A stretch of DNA of 56,192 nucleotides from Planctomycetota bacterium (GTDB lineage Bacteria > Planctomycetota > PLA2 > JAEUHO01). The position numbers and the translations under genes were made by a program. A model generated the notes under the pieces. The model was not told the origin of the DNA. It searched no databases and was given only the letters and a program-made list of their open reading frames with translations. This document shows positions 25,170 to 32,638 of the stretch, piece by piece (within the stretch, counting starts at the first letter, position 1; each line of letters begins with the position of its first letter). Location: assembly GCA_029259775.1 (NCBI GenBank), contig JAJDEN010000066.1, positions 1-56,192 of the forward strand, read 5' to 3'.

Positions 25170-28100
25170 ATGGGCCGTCTGCTGGTCTGGTGCGTCGTGC
25201 TGCTCTCGGTGGGCGGCTTGACGTGGTTCCTGCTGGGGGCCGACGACGTCGTCCCCGGAAGGGGCACCTACGACCCGGCCGGAGCCGAGGACCATGGCGA
25301 CGAGGCAAAGGCCGAAGGGCCGGGCCTCAAGACGCGCGACAACGTCCCGCTCGTCGTCGAGCCTGAGCCCGAGCGCGGCGAAGCCGCCATCTACGGCATC
25401 GTGATGGACGAGGACGGCAAGCCCCTGGGCGGCGTCAAACTCGGCGCGGCGCCGCGGGCCAAGACGATCAATCACGTCAACGAGCGCAACCGCATCCAGG
25501 CCATGGAGCTGTTCCGCGCGCCGACGCTGCCCGGCAAGGCCGTCGCCTTCGCCACCAGCGGGCCCGACGGCCACTTCGTCATCAAGGGCCTGATGGAGAA
25601 CGATCGCTACCGCGTCCGCGCGCACGTCGACGCGCCGGCCTTCTCCAGCAGCCTGGATTGGAACGCCACGCTCGGGAAGAAGTGGACTGTCCGCGTGATC
25701 GTTGGCCAGGGCACGCCGTTCCAGGGTCGCATCGTCGACGCGGACGGGAAGGGCACGCAGGGCTGGGTCACCGTGTCCAAGCAGGGCACGATCGGCAACC
25801 GCACCTACATCAGCGGCACGTGGCGCCCGCTGCCCTTCCAGACCAAGCCGGATGGGCGCTTCACGATCCCGTCGGTGCCGACCGGCACCCTCCTGTTCAA
25901 GGTCGCAGTGCTCGGGCGCGGATCGCGTTCGAACATCCCGGCGGACACGCCGGCCGAGAAGGAAGTCGAGCTCTCGTTCGAGGACCCGTCCGGTGCCACC
26001 GTCACCGGTCGCGTGATCGACACCGCCGGCAAGGGCATCGCCGGCGCCAAGGTGAGTGTGCGCAGCAGGCCCGAGCGCGTCGGTGGCTTCGCGTCCACGA
26101 CCATGCGCGCAACGACCAGCGCGGAGGACGGCTCGTTCACCGTGAATCGTCTCGCGCCCGGCGTGATCCAGAACGTCGTCGTATTCGCTGAGGGCTACGT
26201 CTCCCCCGGTGGCCTCGGCGGCGGCATGCCGCTCACCGAGAAGCAGCCGACCAAGATCGACATCATTCTTGCTCGTGGCGCGGTCATCCAGGGCCGTGCG
26301 CTCGACCCGATGGGCCAGCCCGTCGTGGGGGCGACGATCATGGCCACGCGCGTCGGGCGCGGCTACGGCGGCTGGAACCAGCAGCTGGCCGAGGCCACGA
26401 CGGACTCGGAGGGCAAGTTCGTCCTCACGGACGTGGCGCTCGGTCCGGGCGAGATCAAGGCGAAGGCCGACGGCTACTACCAGCCGCCGCGCGAGGGGCA
26501 GGCGTCACCCTATCCGTGGATGCCGCCGCCGACCGGCGTCGGCTACGACGCGAAGGATGAGGGGCAGGTCCTGCAGAAGGACGTCGAGCTGGCGCGCGGG
26601 AGCACGATCACCGGCACCGTCAAGGACGAGAACGACAAGCCGGCTTCGGGTGTGCGCATCACGGTGAGCATCGCTTCGGGCGGTTGGTACTGGGGCTTCG
26701 ACGGCTGGAGCAAGCCGGCGCTGAGCGCCGAGGACGGCACATTCAAGTACGAAGGGCTCGCGCCGGACAAGGCCTACAACGTGACGGCCGCGTCCGAGAC
26801 ACACATGGCCGACCCCGTGAAGGTCACGGTGCCGAAAGAAGGCGACCCCAAGCCCATCGAGATCAAGCTGCAGGCAGGCGGCGGCGTCAAGGGCCGCGTC
26901 CTCGAGGCCGACGGCAAGCCCGCGTCCGGTGCGACAGTCACCTGCAACTACGGCAACCGAAGCGCGATCACCGACGCCACGGGTGCGTTCGAGATCACCG
27001 GCATCAAGGCAGGCAAGTGGAACGTGCAGGTGGGCAACGTGAGTCCTCTCCCCGCAAGCGCGCGGCAGACCGTCACGGTCGTCGCGGGCGAGATCGTCGA
27101 CCAGATCGAGTTGATGATGCCCGTCACGCTCACGATCCAGGGCATGGTCACCGACCCGGACAACAAGCCCGTGGTCGGCATCTCCGTCAGCGCACGCGTC
27201 GAGAAGAAGGGGCGCAGGCGCGGCGGCACGTTCCGCGCGACCACGGACACGAAGGGCCACTTCGAGATCAAGAACGTCCAGGAGGGCTACTACACCGTCT
27301 GGACCGGTCAGTCGAACGAGAAGGGCGTCAGCGCGGGTACGGACGACCTCATGCTCACGTACGAGGAGCCCGAGCGGATGAGCGTCGAAGGGCGCGTGTT
27401 CGACCCCGACGGCAACCCCGTCGCGCGCGGCAACCTCCGGATCTGGTACGGCCCCAACGCGAAGAAGCGCAACATGCAGGCCAGCGGGACCATCACGGGC
27501 GGGTACTTCCGGATCCTCGTCAAGACCGACGAGACCGAGTGCGACGTCGAGGTGACGCAGGCCGTCGATCCGACGGGCCGCCCCGTGAACTACCTACCGG
27601 ACCGCAGCAAGGACCACGACCTCGGCGCCAACATGGAGGTCAAGCTCACGCGCGGCCTCGAACTCTCCGGCCGGGTGACGGACATGGCCGGCGCGGCGGT
27701 GGTCGGTGTGCAGATCCGCGCCCAGACCAAGGGCGCCCGCAACAACTGGTACTGGGGCGGCGGGCAGAACTCGGCGCGCTCCGATGACGAGGGCAACTGG
27801 ACCATCAAGGGCCTCAAGGAGGGCCAGTACCAGCTCACCGTCACGCCCGGGGGCACGTGGATCACGCCCGACAAGCGAGACGTCGACTCCGGTCAGAAGG
27901 ACGTCGAGATCAAGCTCATGAAGGGCCTCGCCATCTCGGGCACGATCCTCGATCCGGAGGGCGAGCCGCTTGCCAACGCGAACGTCTGGCTCACCGAGAC
28001 CGCTTCCTCCAAGGCTTCGCGCGGTGCCAAGGGCGGGCATGACTGGATGGCCTCGCAGCGCCTTCGCAAGCAGACCTCCGCGGACGGCACGTTCGAGATC

Positions 28101-28979
28101 ACCGGGCTGCCGGAGGACTCGCTCTTCAACGTGGGCGGCGGGGGCAACGGCAAGGACCAGCCCTTCATCAGCGAGACGGTCAAGGACGTCATCGCCGGCA
28201 CGAAAGACGTCACGATCCAGCTCGGCCGCGGCCTCCTCATCGAGGGGGAGGTGTTCGGCATCGACGGCGAGCCCGTCCGCAGCGCCTGGGTCCAGGCGCG
28301 ACCCGCCGACCCGCGGTCCGGCCTGCGCAACGTGAGCACGCACCTCAACCGGACGCACAAGTTCAAGCTCGGGCCCCTGCAGCCGGGTCGCTACAAGATC
28401 ACCGTCCAGATCCACGGCAACAAGGCCGGCAACCCCGAGCCGCAGGAGGTCGACGCCGGCGCCCGCAGCCTTCGGTTCACAGCACAGCCGGCGCTGACCG
28501 TGACCGGCTTCATCAACGGCACGGACATCAAGGGCTTCAACGTCTACTTCGCGGGCACGAGCGGCAATACGACGAGTACACGCGCTGGCGCGGACGGCTC
28601 CTTCACGATCAAGAACGTCAAGAACTCGCTCGGGAAGATCTTTGTCAACAAGCCGGGCGACACTCGCTATGGGGTCCTCGAGAACGTGGAAGCGGGCGCG
28701 GGTCCGTACACGGTCGAACTCCAGGAGGGGCTGACCATCGCCGGGTTCGTCGACAATCTGCCCAGCGAGCAGAAGCGCCGCGCGCAGGTCTACGCCTACG
28801 GCAACAAGGTCTGGATCAGCGCGAAGGTCGAGCTCGACGGCAGCTTCGTCATCACCGGCCTCGGCCCGGGCAAGTACACCGTCCAAGGCTGGATGTCCGG
28901 CGGGCGGATCAACGCCCAGAAGAATGTCGAGGCCGGAACGGAGGACGTCGTCCTCGAGTTCGTGAGCAACAAGAAGTAG
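25170..28979 (+). CDS. Giant exported protein of carboxypeptidase-regulatory-like repeats
   Basis: A 1269-residue protein with an N-terminal hydrophobic anchor (about residues 2-22), then about a dozen tandem beta-sandwich units of the carboxypeptidase regulatory-like (CarboxypepD_reg/SdrD B-like) kind. Each unit opens with a phrase such as GRVIDTAGKGIAGAKVSV, GTVKDENDKPASGVRITV or GTILDPEGEPLANANVWL, continues with DG(T/S)F and closes with Y-x-(V/L)-x-V. No catalytic carboxypeptidase domain, LPxTG motif or C-terminal sorting signal is seen. It is probably a cell-surface or periplasmic structural protein. The start is set by GGGAGGG five to six bases before ATG 25170. A possible -10 TACACT lies at 25138. 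A second giant relative is at 32639. Confidence 0.85.
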   Translation: MGRLLVWCVVLLSVGGLTWFLLGADDVVPGRGTYDPAGAEDHGDEAKAEGPGLKTRDNVPLVVEPEPERGEAAIYGIVMDEDGKPLGGVKLGAAPRAKTINHVNERNRIQAMELFRAPTLPGKAVAFATSGPDGHFVIKGLMENDRYRVRAHVDAPAFSSSLDWNATLGKKWTVRVIVGQGTPFQGRIVDADGKGTQGWVTVSKQGTIGNRTYISGTWRPLPFQTKPDGRFTIPSVPTGTLLFKVAVLGRGSRSNIPADTPAEKEVELSFEDPSGATVTGRVIDTAGKGIAGAKVSVRSRPERVGGFASTTMRATTSAEDGSFTVNRLAPGVIQNVVVFAEGYVSPGGLGGGMPLTEKQPTKIDIILARGAVIQGRALDPMGQPVVGATIMATRVGRGYGGWNQQLAEATTDSEGKFVLTDVALGPGEIKAKADGYYQPPREGQASPYPWMPPPTGVGYDAKDEGQVLQKDVELARGSTITGTVKDENDKPASGVRITVSIASGGWYWGFDGWSKPALSAEDGTFKYEGLAPDKAYNVTAASETHMADPVKVTVPKEGDPKPIEIKLQAGGGVKGRVLEADGKPASGATVTCNYGNRSAITDATGAFEITGIKAGKWNVQVGNVSPLPASARQTVTVVAGEIVDQIELMMPVTLTIQGMVTDPDNKPVVGISVSARVEKKGRRRGGTFRATTDTKGHFEIKNVQEGYYTVWTGQSNEKGVSAGTDDLMLTYEEPERMSVEGRVFDPDGNPVARGNLRIWYGPNAKKRNMQASGTITGGYFRILVKTDETECDVEVTQAVDPTGRPVNYLPDRSKDHDLGANMEVKLTRGLELSGRVTDMAGAAVVGVQIRAQTKGARNNWYWGGGQNSARSDDEGNWTIKGLKEGQYQLTVTPGGTWITPDKRDVDSGQKDVEIKLMKGLAISGTILDPEGEPLANANVWLTETASSKASRGAKGGHDWMASQRLRKQTSADGTFEITGLPEDSLFNVGGGGNGKDQPFISETVKDVIAGTKDVTIQLGRGLLIEGEVFGIDGEPVRSAWVQARPADPRSGLRNVSTHLNRTHKFKLGPLQPGRYKITVQIHGNKAGNPEPQEVDAGARSLRFTAQPALTVTGFINGTDIKGFNVYFAGTSGNTTSTRAGADGSFTIKNVKNSLGKIFVNKPGDTRYGVLENVEAGAGPYTVELQEGLTIAGFVDNLPSEQKRRAQVYAYGNKVWISAKVELDGSFVITGLGPGKYTVQGWMSGGRINAQKNVEAGTEDVVLEFVSNKK

Positions 28980-29001
28980 CCCCGCGTCCGGCTACCTGTT
29001 C

Positions 29002-29031
29002 CTGCTTCGAACGGCCCTACTTCGAACGGCC
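29002..29031. repeat. 15-bp tandem duplication over a stop codon
   Basis: Two copies of CT(G/A)CTTCGAACGGCC in tandem, followed by a partial third unit. The unit that differs (CTA for CTG) supplies the stop codon of the gene read on the minus strand. Confidence 0.9.
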
Positions 29032-29856
29032 CTGCTTGGAGGTGCCCTTCGCGCGTGCGACGCCATCCTTCAGGCCGTCGATCGTGGCCTGCAGGTAGTC
29101 GACGCCGACGACGAGACTCGCGTCCGTGCTCGCACCGCGGACGTCGACGTCACGTCCGCAGCCTTCGGGCAGGCTGAACCACGTGCGCGCCTCGAGGTCG
29201 AACAGGCCCCAGCACACGTGGTAGCGCCCGGCGCGCGGCACGAGGATGCCGCGCTTCGCTTGCGCGACGGAGACGGGATAGCCGAAGCTGCGCGAGATGC
29301 CCCGCGGCCCGGCGCCGCCGAGGTTGTCCATCAGGTCGATCAACGCCTTGGCGTCGAGTCCGTCGGGATCGTCCGCGTCGACGGCCAAGGGACGGACGCG
29401 CAGCATGATGCGCAGCCGCTTCGCCAGGCCGCTCGTGGGGACGTCGCGCAGGGTCACCCGGAGCCGGTGGCCGCGCTCGAGGGTGATGGTGCGGTCGCTA
29501 CCGACGCCCGCCACGTCCCGGAGGCGGTAGCCGCGCGCCATCACCCGGAGGTCGTGCGCTCGCTCGCGCTTGGGCAACATGAGGACGCCGTCCTGGGGTG
29601 ACCAGCGCGCCTGGGCGGGCTTCGCGCCACCCTTCGTCTTCACGAAGACCTCGGCCCCGCGCACGGTGCGCCCCTGGGTGTCGACGACCTTGACCCGCAG
29701 GCTGGTGCGCGCGAGGGCAGGAGGCTGCGGGGCTGCGCCCCTCTTGCCCTGGAGGACGGCCACCAAGCCGATCCCAGCGAGCAGCATGCCGGCCACGAGC
29801 GTGGCGCGGATCAGGAGGCGCTGGCGGGATTCGGGGGAGAGGGGCACGGGCCGCAT
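29017..29856 (-). CDS. Membrane-anchored protein with one carboxypeptidase-regulatory-like domain
   Basis: A 279-residue protein with an N-terminal helix (about residues 14-35). A beta-sandwich at about residues 50-130 starts LRVKVVDTQGRTVRGAEVFVKT, the same opening as the repeats of the giant neighbours at 25170 and 32639. The remainder (VGYPVSVAQ-like strands, YHVCWGLFDLEARTWFSLPEGC) is unrecognised and has two cysteines that could form a disulfide. It ends QGRSK at a stop codon created within a 15-base tandem duplication. It is divergent from the FGE-like lipoprotein, 45 bases away. Its role is unknown, probably at the cell envelope. Confidence 0.6.
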   Translation of the reverse strand: MRPVPLSPESRQRLLIRATLVAGMLLAGIGLVAVLQGKRGAAPQPPALARTSLRVKVVDTQGRTVRGAEVFVKTKGGAKPAQARWSPQDGVLMLPKRERAHDLRVMARGYRLRDVAGVGSDRTITLERGHRLRVTLRDVPTSGLAKRLRIMLRVRPLAVDADDPDGLDAKALIDLMDNLGGAGPRGISRSFGYPVSVAQAKRGILVPRAGRYHVCWGLFDLEARTWFSLPEGCGRDVDVRGASTDASLVVGVDYLQATIDGLKDGVARAKGTSKQGRSK

Positions 29857-29888
29857 GTTCCCAGGCCCCCCCGACGCCGGGTTGGGGC

Positions 29889-29894
29889 CAGAAT
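29889..29894 (+). promoter_or_regulatory. Putative -10 box CAGAAT, leaderless
   Basis: CAGAAT ends seven bases before ATG 29902; the spacer is seven G. A second ATG (29893) overlaps the box. Confidence 0.3.
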
Positions 29895-29901
29895 GGGGGG
29901 G

Positions 29902-30894
29902 ATGAGCGCTCGCCTCCTGCCCGCCGTCCTGCTGCTCGCCCTGCTTGGCGGCTGTGGGGGGGACGAGGCGAACGAGCGAGCCACGCTGGAGGCCAAGCGC
30001 CTGGCGGCCGCCAAGGCCATGGGGGTGCCGGACGAGGTCGAGGCGTTCGGGATGCGCTTCCTCTATGTGCCCGCGGGTGTGCTGAAGCGCGAGGTCGATG
30101 GTGGCACCTACGACGTCAACATCGGCGTCGGCTTCTACGTGCAGACGACGCGCGTCACCCACCGCGACCCCGAGGTGATCCTCGGTAGCCAGGAAATCGT
30201 CGTCGATGACGGCGACCTCACGCGGGTCACGCGCGCCCACGGGGTAGAGACCGCCAGGCTTGCCTGCCTGCGGCAGGACACCTGGTTGTTCCGACTCCCT
30301 ACCGAGGCGGAGTGGGAGTTCGCCTTGCCCTACCTGGAGGCGCCCCCCGTCGGTCGGGAGTGGATGCTCGATCGCTTCGGACCGCTACCGACGTGGACGG
30401 TCAGCGATCCGCACGGCCCCAACGAGGGCGACACCTATGTCGTTCGTGGCCCGAACGGGCGCGAGGGCCTGCCGCCCGAGACCCGCGCGAAGGACCTTGG
30501 CTACCGGTTCGTGATCCATCTCGGCTACGGCTTGGGCACGTACGGCGCGACGAAGGTCACGTTTCGCTTGTTCGACGAGAAGGCCCCCGAGCGCAACAAG
30601 GAGCTCAAGGGCGGCTACGACCTGCGCGTGATCTCGATGAACGATCGCCTGCAGGCCCGGACGCTGGGCGTCGAGGCTGAATGGAAGCTGGTGTCGGATC
30701 CAGGCTCGCCCGTCACGCTGACGATGGTCCCGGGGGCCTACTACGTCTACGCCGAGCGCACGCGGGACGGGCAGGTCCTGCGCGGCAAGGAGATGAAGTT
30801 CCACGTGGCGGACAAGCCCGTGGAGCGCCCCGTGCCCATCCCCGAGAAGGACCAGAAGCGCTACGGCTCGGGCGGACGCGAGAAGCCGCAGTAA
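29902..30894 (+). CDS. Lipoprotein with a partial FGE/SUMF1-like domain
   Basis: A 330-residue protein with a lipoprotein signal (LLLALLGGCGGDE, lipidated Cys about residue 18). GMRFLYVPAGVLKREVDGG and VGFYVQTTRVTHRD match the opening of the formylglycine-generating enzyme/sulfatase-modifying domain, and RLPTEAEWEFALPY is its hallmark. The canonical C-terminal half, with the catalytic cysteines and the G-F-R ending, is absent; from about residue 165 the sequence becomes an unrelated beta-rich domain (YGATKVTFRLFDEK, PGAYYVYAERTRDGQVLRGKEM). It is therefore probably a binding or structural derivative, not an FGE. The start at 29902 gives a compact signal peptide; ATG 29893 is the alternative. 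Confidence 0.65.
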   Translation: MSARLLPAVLLLALLGGCGGDEANERATLEAKRLAAAKAMGVPDEVEAFGMRFLYVPAGVLKREVDGGTYDVNIGVGFYVQTTRVTHRDPEVILGSQEIVVDDGDLTRVTRAHGVETARLACLRQDTWLFRLPTEAEWEFALPYLEAPPVGREWMLDRFGPLPTWTVSDPHGPNEGDTYVVRGPNGREGLPPETRAKDLGYRFVIHLGYGLGTYGATKVTFRLFDEKAPERNKELKGGYDLRVISMNDRLQARTLGVEAEWKLVSDPGSPVTLTMVPGAYYVYAERTRDGQVLRGKEMKFHVADKPVERPVPIPEKDQKRYGSGGREKPQ

Positions 30895-30930
30895 GCGCGG
30901 CAGCCCCTCGTCCGCGAGGCGGCAATTCCC

Positions 30931-30936
30931 TACAAT
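30931..30936 (+). promoter_or_regulatory. Putative -10 box TACAAT
   Basis: TACAAT, the closest to the TATAAT consensus in the window, lies 24 bases before ATG 30961, with GGGAGGA between them. Confidence 0.5.
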
Positions 30937-30960
30937 CCCCTGGTTCCCGGGAGGAATCGC

Positions 30961-32535
30961 ATGCGTGCCCTGTCCATCGCCCTGCTGGCCGTCGTTGGCC
31001 TCATCGTCATCCTCGTTCAAGCCCCCGCGTTCGTCATCGCCGACGACGCGCCGCCCGCGGCAGCCCCCAAGGCCGCTCCCGCAGAGTTCCCGTTGCCTGG
31101 CGCGGCCTACCGCGGCATGAACGCCGCGACGCAGAAGGTACGCAACTACGTCAAGCGCCGCGAGCTGCAGAAGGCGACCGCGACGGACTACCTCGCGAAG
31201 TGGCAGGCCGCCGGCAAGCAGGCCGCCGGGGAAGACACATACTTCCTCGGGCTCTTCCAACAGATCGTCGAGGACTGGAAGGCCGCCGCCTCGAGCTTCT
31301 CGGGCGCCTCCGCCAACAAGGGTGTGGCCGAGAACATGCGCCACGGTGCCGCGCAGGCCGAGGCCCGCTTGCTTGCCAACTCGAAAGCGCGCGACGTGCT
31401 CGGCAAGCTGGAGACGGCCGTGCGCACCCAGCGGCTGCTCGCCTACGCGAGCGCCATGGGCGACCCCACCCAGCAGGCCATGCGCGGGCAGATCGAAGTG
31501 TCGCTCGGCAATGCGCTTGAGGGCGCGGATCGGAAGAAGGAGGCGATGTCGCTGCGCACCGCCATGGTACAGCGCGACCCCAGCCTCGTCGGTCGCGTCT
31601 ACCGCTCCATGGTCTGGGGGACCCTCGGTCGCTCGCATGCCATGGCGGACTACGACGCCATCCGCAAGGAAGGCGTCGAGCTGATCGGCATGCTCAAGAC
31701 GCAGCAGGCCAAGGCGGTCGAGATCGCCGAGGGCAAGGTCGCGACCACCAAGGCGACCCTGAGAGAGGCCAACCCGGACGCACTCGACGAGGCCGGCAAC
31801 CTCAAGAAGAAGAACCGCAACGCCATGTCGCCGCTCGAGCGCATGGTCTGGAGCGCGGAGTCTCAGCTGCGCAGTGCCCGGGGCCTGGTCAAGCGCATGG
31901 CGACGGCGGATCAGCCCTTCAAGATGCTGGGCACGCCCGTGCAGGAGTGGACGCTCGAGCACGCCTTCGGCGACACGAAGACCATGGCCGATCTCAAGGG
32001 CAAGGTCGTCGTCATGGACTTCTGGGCCACGTGGTGCCCCTGGTGCATCCGCAGCTTCCCGGCCATTCGCGACCTGCTGAAGGAACACGGCGAGAAGGGC
32101 CTCGTCTTCGTCGGCGTGACGGCCAGCTCGGGCCGTGTCTACGACGCGCGCTACGACCTCGACGATGATCTCAAGGACAAGCAGGAGCCGGGCACACGGC
32201 CCATGCCCGTGGCGCAGATCGCGAACGCGCGCAGCCCCGCCGACGGCATCAAGTTCTTCGAGCCGGAGGCCTACGCCGCCAAGGAGAAGGAGGTCATCGC
32301 CGCGTTCATCAAGAACCACGCCATGACGTGGCCGGTCGTGATGATCGACAAGACCGAGCCGACCCCGAAGTACGCGCTGGGCGGCTGGCCGCACGCCGTG
32401 ATCGTCGACCGCGCGGGCCGCGTGCGCTACTTCAAGTCCGGCGCCCTGCTGCGCGATCGCGCGGAGGCCGTGGCCAAGTTCGCGAAAGTCCTCACGGACC
32501 TGTTGGCGGAAGAGGCGCCCAAGAGCGGGCAGTAG
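30961..32535 (+). CDS. Exported TlpA-type thioredoxin protein with helical N-terminal domain
   Basis: A 524-residue protein. A signal sequence (about residues 1-23) is followed by a helical, repeat-like region (about residues 40-310) rich in Ala, Lys and Arg that could be TPR-like, and a TlpA/ResA-type thioredoxin domain from about residue 325. The redox motif is WCPWC (Cys359, Cys362) in MDFWATWCPWCIRSFPAI. The later segment YALGGWPHAVIVDRAGRVRYF supplies the cis-Pro region (WPHAV). An insert of about 45 residues (DDDLKDKQEPGTRPMPVAQIANA) lies between the motif and the cis-Pro, longer than usual. It probably acts in extracytoplasmic disulfide reduction or cytochrome maturation, but partner genes are not nearby. 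Confidence 0.85.
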   Translation: MRALSIALLAVVGLIVILVQAPAFVIADDAPPAAAPKAAPAEFPLPGAAYRGMNAATQKVRNYVKRRELQKATATDYLAKWQAAGKQAAGEDTYFLGLFQQIVEDWKAAASSFSGASANKGVAENMRHGAAQAEARLLANSKARDVLGKLETAVRTQRLLAYASAMGDPTQQAMRGQIEVSLGNALEGADRKKEAMSLRTAMVQRDPSLVGRVYRSMVWGTLGRSHAMADYDAIRKEGVELIGMLKTQQAKAVEIAEGKVATTKATLREANPDALDEAGNLKKKNRNAMSPLERMVWSAESQLRSARGLVKRMATADQPFKMLGTPVQEWTLEHAFGDTKTMADLKGKVVVMDFWATWCPWCIRSFPAIRDLLKEHGEKGLVFVGVTASSGRVYDARYDLDDDLKDKQEPGTRPMPVAQIANARSPADGIKFFEPEAYAAKEKEVIAAFIKNHAMTWPVVMIDKTEPTPKYALGGWPHAVIVDRAGRVRYFKSGALLRDRAEAVAKFAKVLTDLLAEEAPKSGQ

Positions 32536-32600
32536 GCGCGACGCTACACCGTCCCAGGGGAGGCGCTCACGGGAAGCGCCGCGCAGCGCCATCTCTTCGC

Positions 32601-32606
32601 TAGCAT
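32601..32606 (+). promoter_or_regulatory. Putative -10 box TAGCAT
   Basis: TAGCAT lies 32 bases before ATG 32639. No good Shine-Dalgarno sequence is visible in the leader. Confidence 0.35.
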
Positions 32607-32638
32607 GAGGACCGAACCGCGTCTGGCAGCACCGCCTC

